Shown piece by piece: positions 45,585 to 53,684 of a stretch of DNA of 64,000 bases. The stretch is from positions 124,001-188,000 of the forward strand of contig CABJAS010000002.1 of assembly GCA_902363625.1 (NCBI GenBank), read 5' to 3'. The notes below the pieces were generated by a model, which did no database searches, was not told the origin of the DNA, and saw nothing but the letters and a program-made list of their open reading frames with translations. Each line of letters starts with the position of its first letter. The first letter of the stretch is position 1. The translations under genes were made by a program, and so were the position numbers. The DNA is from Clostridiaceae bacterium (GTDB taxonomy: Bacteria > Bacillota_I > Bacilli_A > Erysipelotrichales > Coprobacillaceae).

Positions 45585-47402
45585 TCAGTTTGATACACTA
45601 CATTTAAAGATCATTGAAGCAAAAGGACCAATATTTACCTGAAGTGAATAATTTTCACTAATTTTTGCTCCATTGACAAAGTTTCCTCCTGAATAAATAT
45701 CCTGATCCGTATTAATGAGTTCGATATATTTCCCATTGACCGGAACCGGCACCATATAGCCATAATGTTTGTTTTCAGTAAAGTTTAATACAAAAACTAA
45801 AATATCTTTTTCATAACGACGTGTAAACGCAAAGACACTTTGTTTATTGTCATCAACCACCATCCATTGAAACCCTAACAGGTCATAATCAAATTTAGAC
45901 ATGGCAATTTCATTTAAGTACAGATGATGAAGATCACGCATGAAATGGTGGAAAGCATCATGGATCGGATAAGTTAAAATATTCCAGCCTAATGACTTCT
46001 TTTCATCCCATTCTTTAAATTCTGCCAATTCATTTCCCATAAAATTCAGTTTCTTGCCCGGATGTCCGAACATATAGATATACAGTGTTTTTAATTGTGC
46101 CATCTTCTGATGCATATTGCCCCAGATTTTATCGATAATGGTCTTTTTAGAATGAACGACTTCATCATGCGAGAAGGGCAGAATAAAGCGTTCATTAAAG
46201 CTATACGCCATTGAGAACGTAATTAACGAATGTTCATATTGGCGATAAACAGGATCTTTGGCCATATATTTCAATGTATCATTCATCCAGCCTAAATCCC
46301 ACTTATAATCAAAGTCTAACCCATTTTCATTGGTTTTTTTCGTTACATTACTAAAATCGGTAGAATCCTCTGCAATCAGCATGATTCCCGGATAACGTGA
46401 ATGCAGATGATAATTACAGCGCTTGACAAATTCCAACGCACCATCATTGACGCCGTTATTCTTATTAGCCTGCCAATAAATAAGATGACTGACGGCATCA
46501 TAGCGAATACCATCAACATGGAAATAATCCAGCCAGAATGAAGCAGAAGACATCATGAAGCTTCGCACTTCCTCTTTTCCCAAATCAAAATAACTGGTTC
46601 CCCATTCACTGTAGCGACGATATTCTTCTTGATATTCATAGACATAGCCACCATCAAATTCACTTAGACCATGCTGGTCATGAACAAAATGAACAGGAAC
46701 AAAATCAAAGATAACCCCGATATCATTTTGATGACATTGATCAATAAATGCCATTAGCTGCTTTGGATTTCCATAACGGCTTGTCGCACTAAAATAGCCT
46801 GTTGGCTGATAACCCCAAGAACCATCATAAGGATGCTCCATTAAGGGCATCAGTTCGATATGGGTATATCCCATCTCTTTCACATAAGGAATCAGCAGGT
46901 CTGCTATCTCTTCATAGGTATAATAGCTTCCGTCCTCTTCCTCTGTGAAATCTTTCTTTAGTTTCCAAGATCCTAAATGAACCTCGTAAATATTAAGCGG
47001 ACGATCATAGCCATTAGTACGATATTTCAGATAGTAATCATCATGCCAGTCATAACCCTCAAGATTAAATACTTTTGATGATGTTCCCGGTCTTAATTCA
47101 CTGTAAAAGGCATATGGATCTGCTTTATCTATTATTTTCCCCTCTTTAGTTTCTATGCGATATTTATAATTTTCTAATTCCTTAACCCCATCAATATATT
47201 GGTAAAAAATTCCCCCATCACTGACTCTCTCCATTTTTGTCCCCTGCCAATGGTTGAAATCACCTATGACATCTACCGCTTTGGCATTTGGCGCATAAAC
47301 ACTAAAGACTGCGCCGTTATTAAGTATATGTGCACCAAAGATTTTGTATGCTTCGATACACTGTCCCTCATGAAATAAATGAACTAACCATTGATCCAAC
47401 AT
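45585..47402 (-). CDS. glgB: 1,4-alpha-glucan branching enzyme
   Basis: 605 residues. An N-terminal CBM48 (about 25-110; VFSVYAPNAKAVDVIGDFNHW) precedes a GH13 barrel. The conserved regions are DFVPVHFVHD, DGIRYDAVS (nucleophile Asp), LIAEDST (acid/base Glu) and FSHDEV. The residue after the catalytic Glu is Asp, not the usual Glu. It makes alpha-1,6 branches. It is slightly shorter than the Escherichia coli enzyme, lacking the extra N1 domain. Its ATG shares one base with the stop of the preceding 104-aa gene (TAATG). Confidence 0.95.
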   Translation of the reverse strand: MLDQWLVHLFHEGQCIEAYKIFGAHILNNGAVFSVYAPNAKAVDVIGDFNHWQGTKMERVSDGGIFYQYIDGVKELENYKYRIETKEGKIIDKADPYAFYSELRPGTSSKVFNLEGYDWHDDYYLKYRTNGYDRPLNIYEVHLGSWKLKKDFTEEEDGSYYTYEEIADLLIPYVKEMGYTHIELMPLMEHPYDGSWGYQPTGYFSATSRYGNPKQLMAFIDQCHQNDIGVIFDFVPVHFVHDQHGLSEFDGGYVYEYQEEYRRYSEWGTSYFDLGKEEVRSFMMSSASFWLDYFHVDGIRYDAVSHLIYWQANKNNGVNDGALEFVKRCNYHLHSRYPGIMLIAEDSTDFSNVTKKTNENGLDFDYKWDLGWMNDTLKYMAKDPVYRQYEHSLITFSMAYSFNERFILPFSHDEVVHSKKTIIDKIWGNMHQKMAQLKTLYIYMFGHPGKKLNFMGNELAEFKEWDEKKSLGWNILTYPIHDAFHHFMRDLHHLYLNEIAMSKFDYDLLGFQWMVVDDNKQSVFAFTRRYEKDILVFVLNFTENKHYGYMVPVPVNGKYIELINTDQDIYSGGNFVNGAKISENYSLQVNIGPFASMIFKCSVSN

Positions 47403-47716
47403 TATTCATTCCCCCTCACTAATTGGATAAAAGCTGTTTTTAAAGTTAAGCTTTTTATATGAAATAAAATGTTTACTCGTTCTTTATGTAAGAAAACATT
47501 AATCTTGGAACCATCATGTAAATAGAAGATAAGTGCATTCTTTCTTGCTCCCTCTAATTTGGCAATAGCCGATTTTGAATAACGCTGCAAATATAAGCAA
47601 TCATCATAATACAAGACCTCATATAATGAAATATAGATAGGCGGATTATGACGGATTCTCTCTAACATCTCTTCGCTTCCACATCTTGGTTTTAAGCTGT
47701 AATAACTTTCATGCAT
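47402..47716 (-). CDS. Small protein of unknown function coupled to glgB
   Basis: 104 residues, basic, mixed alpha/beta, not recognised. A central block alternates hydrophobic and polar residues (ISLYEVLYYDDCLYLQRYSK, NALIFYLHDGSKINVFLHKE), suggesting a small beta-rich domain. Translationally coupled to glgB through a TAATG overlap and read from a promoter with TATAAT about 20 bp upstream, so it may take part in alpha-glucan metabolism or its control. No membrane segment or signal peptide. Confidence 0.6.
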   Translation of the reverse strand: MHESYYSLKPRCGSEEMLERIRHNPPIYISLYEVLYYDDCLYLQRYSKSAIAKLEGARKNALIFYLHDGSKINVFLHKERVNILFHIKSLTLKTAFIQLVRGNE

Positions 47717-47805
47717 AGTGTCACCTCTATCCTATTATACGTTCTAGCTTATTGATAACCTAGATTTTTAGAGACCGAAATATTGACATAACCCGTCATT
47801 ACCAT

Positions 47806-47838
47806 AGAAAAAAAGTATTGATTCTTTTAATCAATACT
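47806..47838 (-). terminator. Terminator of ybaK
   Basis: Minus-strand stem AGTATTGATT / AATCAATACT with a short loop, then seven Ts. Confidence 0.85.
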
Positions 47839-47839
47839 C

Positions 47840-48310
47840 CTAATTCATATCCCCTATCTGTCCCTTTACGACATGAATTAAATCCTGTGGTGAGAGAATA
47901 ACTTGCAGTCCGCGTTTTCCTGCACTGACATATACTTCTTTTAATTGAAGAATATCTTCCTGAAAATAAGTTGGAAATAATTTCTTCATCCCAATCGGAC
48001 TGCAGCCTCCGCGAATATAGCCGGTAATGCTTAACAAGTCTTTTTGATGAAGCATTTCTACCTTTTTATGATGAGACAGCTTTGCCAGCTTTTTAAGATC
48101 AATTTCCTTATCTACCGGTATACACGCTACTAAATACTCTTTCTTATCTCCGATCAGCACAAGGGTTTTATAGACCTCTTCTGCTTTTAATCCTAATTGT
48201 TTAATCAGATGTTCTCCTGATAAATCCTCTTCATTTACTTCATATTCTTTAATCCGATAAGTAATCTTTGCTTTATCTAACATTCTTAATGCATTGGTTT
48301 TATTTGCCAC
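47840..48310 (-). CDS. ybaK: Cys-tRNA(Pro)/Cys-tRNA(Cys) deacylase YbaK
   Basis: 156-residue YbaK/EbsC editing domain. It removes cysteine wrongly attached to tRNA-Pro. Typical segments are TNALRMLDKAKITYRIKEYE, VYKTLVLIGDKKEYLVACIPVDKEIDLKKLA and GYIRGGCSPIGMKK (substrate pocket). Length is canonical. Single gene with its own terminator. Confidence 0.94.
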   Translation of the reverse strand: MANKTNALRMLDKAKITYRIKEYEVNEEDLSGEHLIKQLGLKAEEVYKTLVLIGDKKEYLVACIPVDKEIDLKKLAKLSHHKKVEMLHQKDLLSITGYIRGGCSPIGMKKLFPTYFQEDILQLKEVYVSAGKRGLQVILSPQDLIHVVKGQIGDMN

Positions 48311-48367
48311 ACTACTCCCTACTTTCTTTAGATTTAAGTATAGCCAATAATCTGGGTTTAATCTACA

Positions 48368-48393
48368 AAAAAAGAAGAGAAATTCTCTTCTTT
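48368..48393 (-). terminator. Terminator of the HAD hydrolase gene
   Basis: Minus-strand stem AAGAAGAGA / TCTCTTCTT with loop ATT, followed by seven Ts in total. Confidence 0.85.
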
Positions 48394-49243
48394 AAGCGTC
48401 TTTATCAATTAAGCCAAAATGAACAAAAGCATTATATAGTCCATCTTGATCGACATCATCAGTAACGTAATCTGCCATGGCTTTGATTTCATCTCCGCCG
48501 CTTCCCATTGCAACTCCGATCTTACAGTATTCCAGCATTGGAATATCAATTTTCGCATCACCAAACGCAATCGTATCTTCGATGCTTGCCCCTAAATACT
48601 GCAATAAATGATCAATCGCATTGGCTTTCGTAATATCTTTAACGCCTAAATCTCCAAATAAGGCGACTTCTCCTTTACCACCCCATGTTCCCGGTTTTAA
48701 ATCAGGAAATTCTTCAATGGAATCAAGGTGATCCTGATAACTTTCCAAGATGAAGCTGACTTTGTTTAAATCATCACGATATAATTCTCCGCCGTATATC
48801 ATTTCCGGGAAGACATCTTTAACCGTCAGCTTATCACTGTTGTCTTTTCCTTTTCTACGACTGTATTCCTGAATAACCGGTTCTCCTCGTGTTTCAAAGT
48901 TTTCACTCGCAAATAAGCCATTATTACTTTCTAAATAGAACTCTAAATTCCTGCTTTTTAACCAATCTACAATATGTTTTCCTTGTTCTTTGGTCATCAC
49001 CTGATGCATCACAACATGATCATGATCTTCCACGTAACTTCCGTTTCCGCCGATCATACCGTCAAGTCCGATATCCCATAGATAAGAATAGACTTCTGCC
49101 TTGCTTCTTCCTGTACAAATATACACTTTATGTCCGTTTTGTCTCGCTAATTTAATTGCTTTATCTGCTGATGCCGGAAGTTTATTTTCATAATCCAATA
49201 ATGTTCCATCTACATCAATAAAAATAATTTTACCCATTGTCAC
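48392..49243 (-). CDS. Cof-type HAD-superfamily sugar phosphatase
   Basis: 283 residues. HAD motif I is FIDVDGTLLD, motif II ICTGRS, a C2 cap domain lies in the middle, motif III has Lys in TKANAID, and motif IV is FGDAKIDIPMLEYC (GDxxxD type). Cof/YkrA-like enzymes dephosphorylate sugar phosphates, pyridoxal phosphate or flavin phosphates. The start is either GTG 49243 or ATG 49237, both close behind AAGGAGG. Confidence 0.9.
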   Translation of the reverse strand: MTMGKIIFIDVDGTLLDYENKLPASADKAIKLARQNGHKVYICTGRSKAEVYSYLWDIGLDGMIGGNGSYVEDHDHVVMHQVMTKEQGKHIVDWLKSRNLEFYLESNNGLFASENFETRGEPVIQEYSRRKGKDNSDKLTVKDVFPEMIYGGELYRDDLNKVSFILESYQDHLDSIEEFPDLKPGTWGGKGEVALFGDLGVKDITKANAIDHLLQYLGASIEDTIAFGDAKIDIPMLEYCKIGVAMGSGGDEIKAMADYVTDDVDQDGLYNAFVHFGLIDKDA

Positions 49244-49372
49244 GGTTCCTCCTTCAACGTATATATTTATATTTTAGCATAATTTCATATTAAAAGAATG
49301 CCCTTACACTAAAGTGAATGATTTGTTTCATTTATCTCCTTATTATTAATCAATAAAATGATATATTTATTT

Positions 49373-49406
49373 CAAAAGAAAAGATACTGGTTTTATTCAG
49401 TATCTT
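49373..49406 (-). terminator. Terminator of the surface-protein gene
   Basis: Minus-strand stem AGATACTG / CAGTATCT followed by TTTCTTTTG. Confidence 0.75.
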
Positions 49407-52400
49407 CATCATATCTTGCTTTCTTTGCATATAGGAAACCAAAACCACTTAACAGTAAGAAGAATGCATAACTCATTATGCTGTTTTGATCGCCGGTATC
49501 TATGTTCTTAATGACAATATCTACTTTTCCATCGTCATTGGTATCAATATTTAATTCCGGGATTTCATCATCATTGACATCAATGTTGAGATCTGCAATA
49601 TTATCTCCGTTTGTATCAATGTTTAAATCTGCAATGCCATCACCATCTACATCAATATTAATATCCGGAAGTCCATCTCCATTAGTATCAATATTAATAT
49701 TAGGATTTGCGGTATCATAAGTGACAGTCTCTTTTACAACATCAGTGTCTGGTTTCCAATTATCATCAATTCCATCTTTATTTAAATCAATGGCAGGTCG
49801 GAAGTATTGAGTATCCCCCATTCCATTGCCATTAATATCCATATTGGTATCAGGCTTCCATATTTTATCACTGTTTCCGCCTTCACTGCTTGGTTTCCAA
49901 GTTCCCGTATTATCGGTATCGATATTAATATCAGGTTTACCATCTTTATTTGTATCGATATTAATATCCGGTTTTCCGTCTTTATCGGTATCAATATTCA
50001 CATCAGGAAGAAGATCACCATCGACATCGATATTGGTGTCTGGTTTTTTGTCACCATTGACATCGATATTCACATCTGGTTTTCCATCTTTGTTTGTATC
50101 AATGTTAATATCCGGCGTTCTATCTCCATTCGTGTCAATATTAATATCAGGCTTGCCATCGTTATCTATATCAATATTAATGTTAGGTGTATTATCACCA
50201 TCTGTATCGATGTTAATGTCAGGAAGTCCATCTCCATCAGTATCAATATTAATATCAGGGGTACCGTCTCCGTTAATATCGATATTTATATTAGGATTGC
50301 TTGTTTCATAATTTATTGTATCTGTTTCCACATCTTTATTTGGTTTCCAATTGTCATCGATACCATCATCATCTAAATCAATAGCCGGACGATAATAGTC
50401 AGTATCACCAGTACCATCTCCGTTGGTATCTATATTCGTATCCGGTTTCCATACCTTATCTTTATTTCCGCCTTGCCCGCTTGGTTTCCAAATTCCGGTA
50501 TTATCTGTATCGATGTTAATATCCGGCGTTTTATCTCCATCGGTATCGATATTGACATCCGGTTTACTGTCGCCATCAGTATCAATATTAATATCCGGTT
50601 TCTTATCACCATCAACATCAATGTTGATATCTGGAGTATTATCCCCATCGGTATCAATGTTAATGTCCGGCTTTCCATCTCCGTCAATATCTATATTAAT
50701 ATCGGGCAGTCCATCTCCATTAGTATCAATATTTATATTTGGATTGGCTGTATCATATTTTTTAGAACCATCTTCTCCATAATCAACTGATAGTTTTGGT
50801 GTCCAGTTATCATCAATGCCATCATCATCTAAATCAATAGCCGGACGATAATAGTCCGTATCTCCAATACCATCTGCATTGATATCCATATTTGTATCCG
50901 GTTTCCATACCCCATCAGCATTACCGCCTTCACTGCTTGGTTTCCATGTTCCGGTGTTATCTGTATCGATATTGATGTTAGGCTTCCAATCATTATCTAT
51001 ATCAATATTGATGTCCGGTTTGCCATCTCTATCCGTATCGATATTAATATCCGGAATTCCATCTCCATCCACATCAATATTTAGATTATCCATTATTAAT
51101 TCTATTTCATCTTTTGATCCATCGTTATAGTTACGATCATCACCAATATATTCAAATGAAATATTTTGGATTTCTTCATCTGTACAATATCCGTCATTTA
51201 AAGGATCCCATTCAATAGAGGCTGTACTGTAATTGTAGCTGCTGCTGTCTGCTTTTGCCTGTGCAGTTAATTCAACCGGTTCACCAAACTTTTCGCCATT
51301 GATATAAAACTGTACATAACCTTTCGGAGATGCACAATCCAGACCTTCTCCTTCAGCCGGTTTCACCTTGGCATTTAAAGTAAGCAATTTATCCGGTCTG
51401 AATGTGTTCGGTTCTTTACTTAATCCGTCTATAGATATAATCGATTCTGTATCGGCAGGTATGATTTCTGCATATTTAAAATAGGTACGATGACCCCAAT
51501 AAGAGTCTTTAAAATTTTGTTCTGTTGAGTTTGCGTATTGGGTAGAGGTAATAATCAGTTGATATTTCCCTCCATCTGCATTAATTCCCTGAGTAATTTC
51601 CGCATTATCCTCGGGAGTTATCCCATCATCTTTCAATAATTGTGAACTAATAGTTAGCTGTGATGCATCAGTTAACGTCCCCCCAGATGGAATGGTTGTC
51701 GGAATAGCTAAATCTGCAACAGCTTGTTTTATATCATCATCATTCAATTCTAACCCATTATACCTCTTGGTAATTAAACCATCCGGAATAGTGCTATCGC
51801 CAATTTCAAAATTGACATATTGCTTTAAAAAAGTATTACTGCCATTCCCCACATCTTTTACAAAGAAAGTATCTGTTGCTATTAAATTATTTGTCGTTTT
51901 ATCAATAATATCCAAATCAATGCTTACTTCTGCCCCTTTGTTTGTATCTGGAAGCCAGAAATATAAAATCCCATTGCTATCTGTATATGATGGAACTCCG
52001 TAGTTATAATCAATTCCATTGATTTTCATATCCATATTATCTACTAAGGTTGTTCCTACTTTATCAGTTCCCCAGCTTTGCAGTGTAATTTTAGTCATAA
52101 AAACCTGGGTGGTTTTATCCATATCACCATAAGCGACAGATCCGCCCATACTTGAAAAACGGCTGGCACTCAATGATCCGCCTAAAACGAAAACATCTGC
52201 CTGTGATCCACCTAAATCGTTACGTCCGCTGACTGCATTGGGAATAATGGTTCCGCCAGTAACAATGATTTTATATCGATCTGTTGTCGTATAACCAACA
52301 CAGCCATCACCAAAGGCATCGCCATGAGCCCCTCCATTAGAATAAGTCAATCCACCATTAATCGTAATATTTCCGCTTTTAGCTTTACCTGTTGCTTTAT

Positions 52401-53286
52401 CCACTACAGCCGGATTCAAAGTTGTCGGAGTAGTTGCGTACGCTGTTGCATATCCACCGCCAATCCCAGCTGCATGATAAGCCCCTTGTGCCGTAATCGT
52501 ACCACCGTTAATAACAATGTTTCCGCCGGCAGCGTAATTTCCGCCACCGATTCCAGCACCACCGTTTTCAACTCCACCTCCTGTTCCTACACCTGTTGCT
52601 TTAATAATACCGCCATTAATTGTGATGTTTCCACCATCTTCACCATCACCGCCGCCAATTCCCGCAGCATAATTGCTTCCGGTAACATTAAGGACACCAG
52701 GGTTCAGACTATCCATTAAAGTCAAACGATCTCCTTTGTTTAGCACTGTTCCGTTCAACAATGTAACATCATTAGGAACTCTTCCCAATTCAGGGACAAT
52801 TGCATTGCCATTAATATCTTTATTTACAATGGCATCATCAATTGTTAAAGTGGTTGTTTTTCCACTTCTTAACCCTGGATAATAAGTCGAGTTTGAAACT
52901 AACGTATTAGTACTGTAATCCGCTAATACGATATGGGCAGATGCCCCCTTTCCATCTCCATTACTATCCGGAGTCAATGTAAATGGACTATTGGATGTTG
53001 TTTTTATGTTTACACCCGCAAAAACGAGATTTGCATCTACAGTTTCAGGTACAAGGATACGATCAGTCGTTGCAGTATTAACATTTTTATTTTTGATCGT
53101 TAAAGTTTCGCTGCTAAGAATCGTCAATACCCCGCCTGTATAGCTGTAATCTGTATTTAATGCACCACCGCTTATATGAAAACTACCGACATCTACTCCA
53201 TCTTCTGCCTTAATTGTAATGGAATTGCCAAACAGCATTCCTCCGCAAATCAATGGCAAAAGAAAGATCCACTTCTTTTTTTTCAT
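49393..53286 (-). CDS. Giant cell-surface protein with Asp-rich calcium-type repeats
   Basis: 1297 residues. Signal peptide 1 to about 27. Residues 205-315 hold three glycine-rich beta-helix-like units (AGIGGG then GNITINGG). Residues 320-730 have no family I can name. From 735 to 1256 there are 24 twelve-residue units of the form NIDxDGDGxPDI, in arrays of 3, 6, 10 and 5, separated by three modules of 77-80 residues (WKPDTN, YYRPAIDLDDDGIDDNW). The DxDxDG pattern resembles thrombospondin type 3/dockerin calcium loops. The C-terminus has NIDTGDQNS, a hydrophobic helix and KKAR, a variant sorting signal without LPxTG. ATG follows GGAGGG. Preceded by a putative invertible promoter, currently pointing away. 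Confidence 0.85.
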   Translation of the reverse strand: MKKKKWIFLLPLICGGMLFGNSITIKAEDGVDVGSFHISGGALNTDYSYTGGVLTILSSETLTIKNKNVNTATTDRILVPETVDANLVFAGVNIKTTSNSPFTLTPDSNGDGKGASAHIVLADYSTNTLVSNSTYYPGLRSGKTTTLTIDDAIVNKDINGNAIVPELGRVPNDVTLLNGTVLNKGDRLTLMDSLNPGVLNVTGSNYAAGIGGGDGEDGGNITINGGIIKATGVGTGGGVENGGAGIGGGNYAAGGNIVINGGTITAQGAYHAAGIGGGYATAYATTPTTLNPAVVDKATGKAKSGNITINGGLTYSNGGAHGDAFGDGCVGYTTTDRYKIIVTGGTIIPNAVSGRNDLGGSQADVFVLGGSLSASRFSSMGGSVAYGDMDKTTQVFMTKITLQSWGTDKVGTTLVDNMDMKINGIDYNYGVPSYTDSNGILYFWLPDTNKGAEVSIDLDIIDKTTNNLIATDTFFVKDVGNGSNTFLKQYVNFEIGDSTIPDGLITKRYNGLELNDDDIKQAVADLAIPTTIPSGGTLTDASQLTISSQLLKDDGITPEDNAEITQGINADGGKYQLIITSTQYANSTEQNFKDSYWGHRTYFKYAEIIPADTESIISIDGLSKEPNTFRPDKLLTLNAKVKPAEGEGLDCASPKGYVQFYINGEKFGEPVELTAQAKADSSSYNYSTASIEWDPLNDGYCTDEEIQNISFEYIGDDRNYNDGSKDEIELIMDNLNIDVDGDGIPDINIDTDRDGKPDINIDIDNDWKPNINIDTDNTGTWKPSSEGGNADGVWKPDTNMDINADGIGDTDYYRPAIDLDDDGIDDNWTPKLSVDYGEDGSKKYDTANPNINIDTNGDGLPDINIDIDGDGKPDINIDTDGDNTPDINIDVDGDKKPDINIDTDGDSKPDVNIDTDGDKTPDINIDTDNTGIWKPSGQGGNKDKVWKPDTNIDTNGDGTGDTDYYRPAIDLDDDGIDDNWKPNKDVETDTINYETSNPNINIDINGDGTPDINIDTDGDGLPDINIDTDGDNTPNINIDIDNDGKPDINIDTNGDRTPDINIDTNKDGKPDVNIDVNGDKKPDTNIDVDGDLLPDVNIDTDKDGKPDINIDTNKDGKPDINIDTDNTGTWKPSSEGGNSDKIWKPDTNMDINGNGMGDTQYFRPAIDLNKDGIDDNWKPDTDVVKETVTYDTANPNINIDTNGDGLPDINIDVDGDGIADLNIDTNGDNIADLNIDVNDDEIPELNIDTNDDGKVDIVIKNIDTGDQNSIMSYAFFLLLSGFGFLYAKKARYDEDTE
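49519..51084 (-). repeat. Tandem and nested repeat region of the surface-protein gene
   Basis: 36-bp units (12 codons) encoding NID-x-D-x-D-x-x-PD, 24 copies. They are interrupted by three copies of a longer module at about 50737-50976, 50290-50520 and 49699-49929. Module copies share WKPSSEGGN-type starts and DTANPN or ETSNPN ends. The region is prone to copy-number change by slippage or recombination. Confidence 0.85.
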
Positions 53287-53395
53287 TTAATTCCCTCCAT
53301 TTTAATTTCTCTTATCTTTAAATAAAACGTTTAACCTAACATTCATCCCTTTCCTATTCATTTTAAAGTTACGATCATTTTGCATTCGCACTTTT

Positions 53396-53419
53396 ACAAC
53401 ATAATGATGATTATGTTGT
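53396..53419 (+). repeat. Inverted-repeat site B1
   Basis: Arms ACAACATAAT and ATTATGTTGT identical to site A2 at 7600; core GATG. Confidence 0.75.
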
Positions 53420-53425
53420 GTTAAT

Positions 53426-53450
53426 AAAAAAAGCACCTTAGAATGTGCTT
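53426..53450 (-). terminator. Terminator inside invertible segment B
   Basis: Minus-strand stem AAGCAC / GTGCTT with an 8-nt loop, followed by a run of Ts. It would block read-through into the surface-protein gene in the present orientation. Confidence 0.65.
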
Positions 53451-53544
53451 AATATAAATATAAATTATTAATAAAATTCTTGATTTATAATAAATCCTAC
53501 TAATTTTAGGCAGTTTATTCTTGTTTAAAACAACGGATAACACC

Positions 53545-53573
53545 TTGAAACTATGGGGGTTTTAACCTATAAT
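53545..53573 (+). promoter_or_regulatory. Promoter inside invertible segment B
   Basis: -35 TTGAAA (53545-53550), 17-bp spacer, -10 TATAAT (53568-53573). It points to the right, where no plus-strand gene follows; the next element is a terminator hairpin. Confidence 0.75.
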
Positions 53574-53601
53574 GTAAGAGTAAATGGACATATTTATTTA
53601 T

Positions 53602-53642
53602 AATGCTACTACATAATCATCATTATGTGGTAGCATTTTTAG
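53602..53642 (+). terminator. Terminator hairpin formed across site B2
   Basis: 16-bp stem: AATGCT inside the segment plus the left arm of B2, pairing with the right arm plus AGCATT outside, one G-U pair, then TTT. Transcripts from 53580 would be only about 60 nt. Inversion would dismantle this hairpin. Confidence 0.6.
53608..53631 (-). repeat. Inverted-repeat site B2
   Basis: Arms ACTACATAAT and ATTATGTGGT; core CATC, the reverse complement of the B1 core. Confidence 0.75.
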
Positions 53643-53653
53643 GTCTCTGTAAA

Positions 53654-53684
53654 GCAAAAAAGGAAGATCAATTCTTCCTTTTTT
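53654..53684. terminator. Terminator of the aldo-keto reductase gene
   Basis: Stem AAAGGAAGA / TCTTCCTTT with A-rich and T-rich flanks; works in either direction and overlaps the stop codon. Confidence 0.8.

Larger units (their letters stand above)
53396..53631. other. Putative invertible promoter segment B
   Basis: Sites 53396-53419 and 53608-53631 bracket 188 bp. Site B1 has arms ACAACATAAT and ATTATGTTGT with core GATG. Site B2 has arms ACTACATAAT and ATTATGTGGT with core CATC. They are inverted copies of each other at 22 of 24 positions, with an 18-bp perfect core. The bracketed DNA carries a strong promoter (53545-53573) reading away from the surface-protein gene, plus a minus-strand terminator next to B1. 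Inversion would aim the promoter at the surface-protein gene, 110 bp beyond B1. The orientation shown is therefore OFF. Inversion itself is inferred. Confidence 0.7.

Noticed and set aside
49519..51084. Regular direct repeats that could suggest a CRISPR array
   Set aside because: The repeats are in frame, contiguous without unique spacers, and encode a coherent 12-residue motif inside one gene.
49502..51130. Several long plus-strand open frames opposite the surface-protein repeats
   Set aside because: They are shadows: a 36-bp repeat without stop codons in one frame stays open in others. They have low-complexity repeats, no ribosome sites and no signal sequences.
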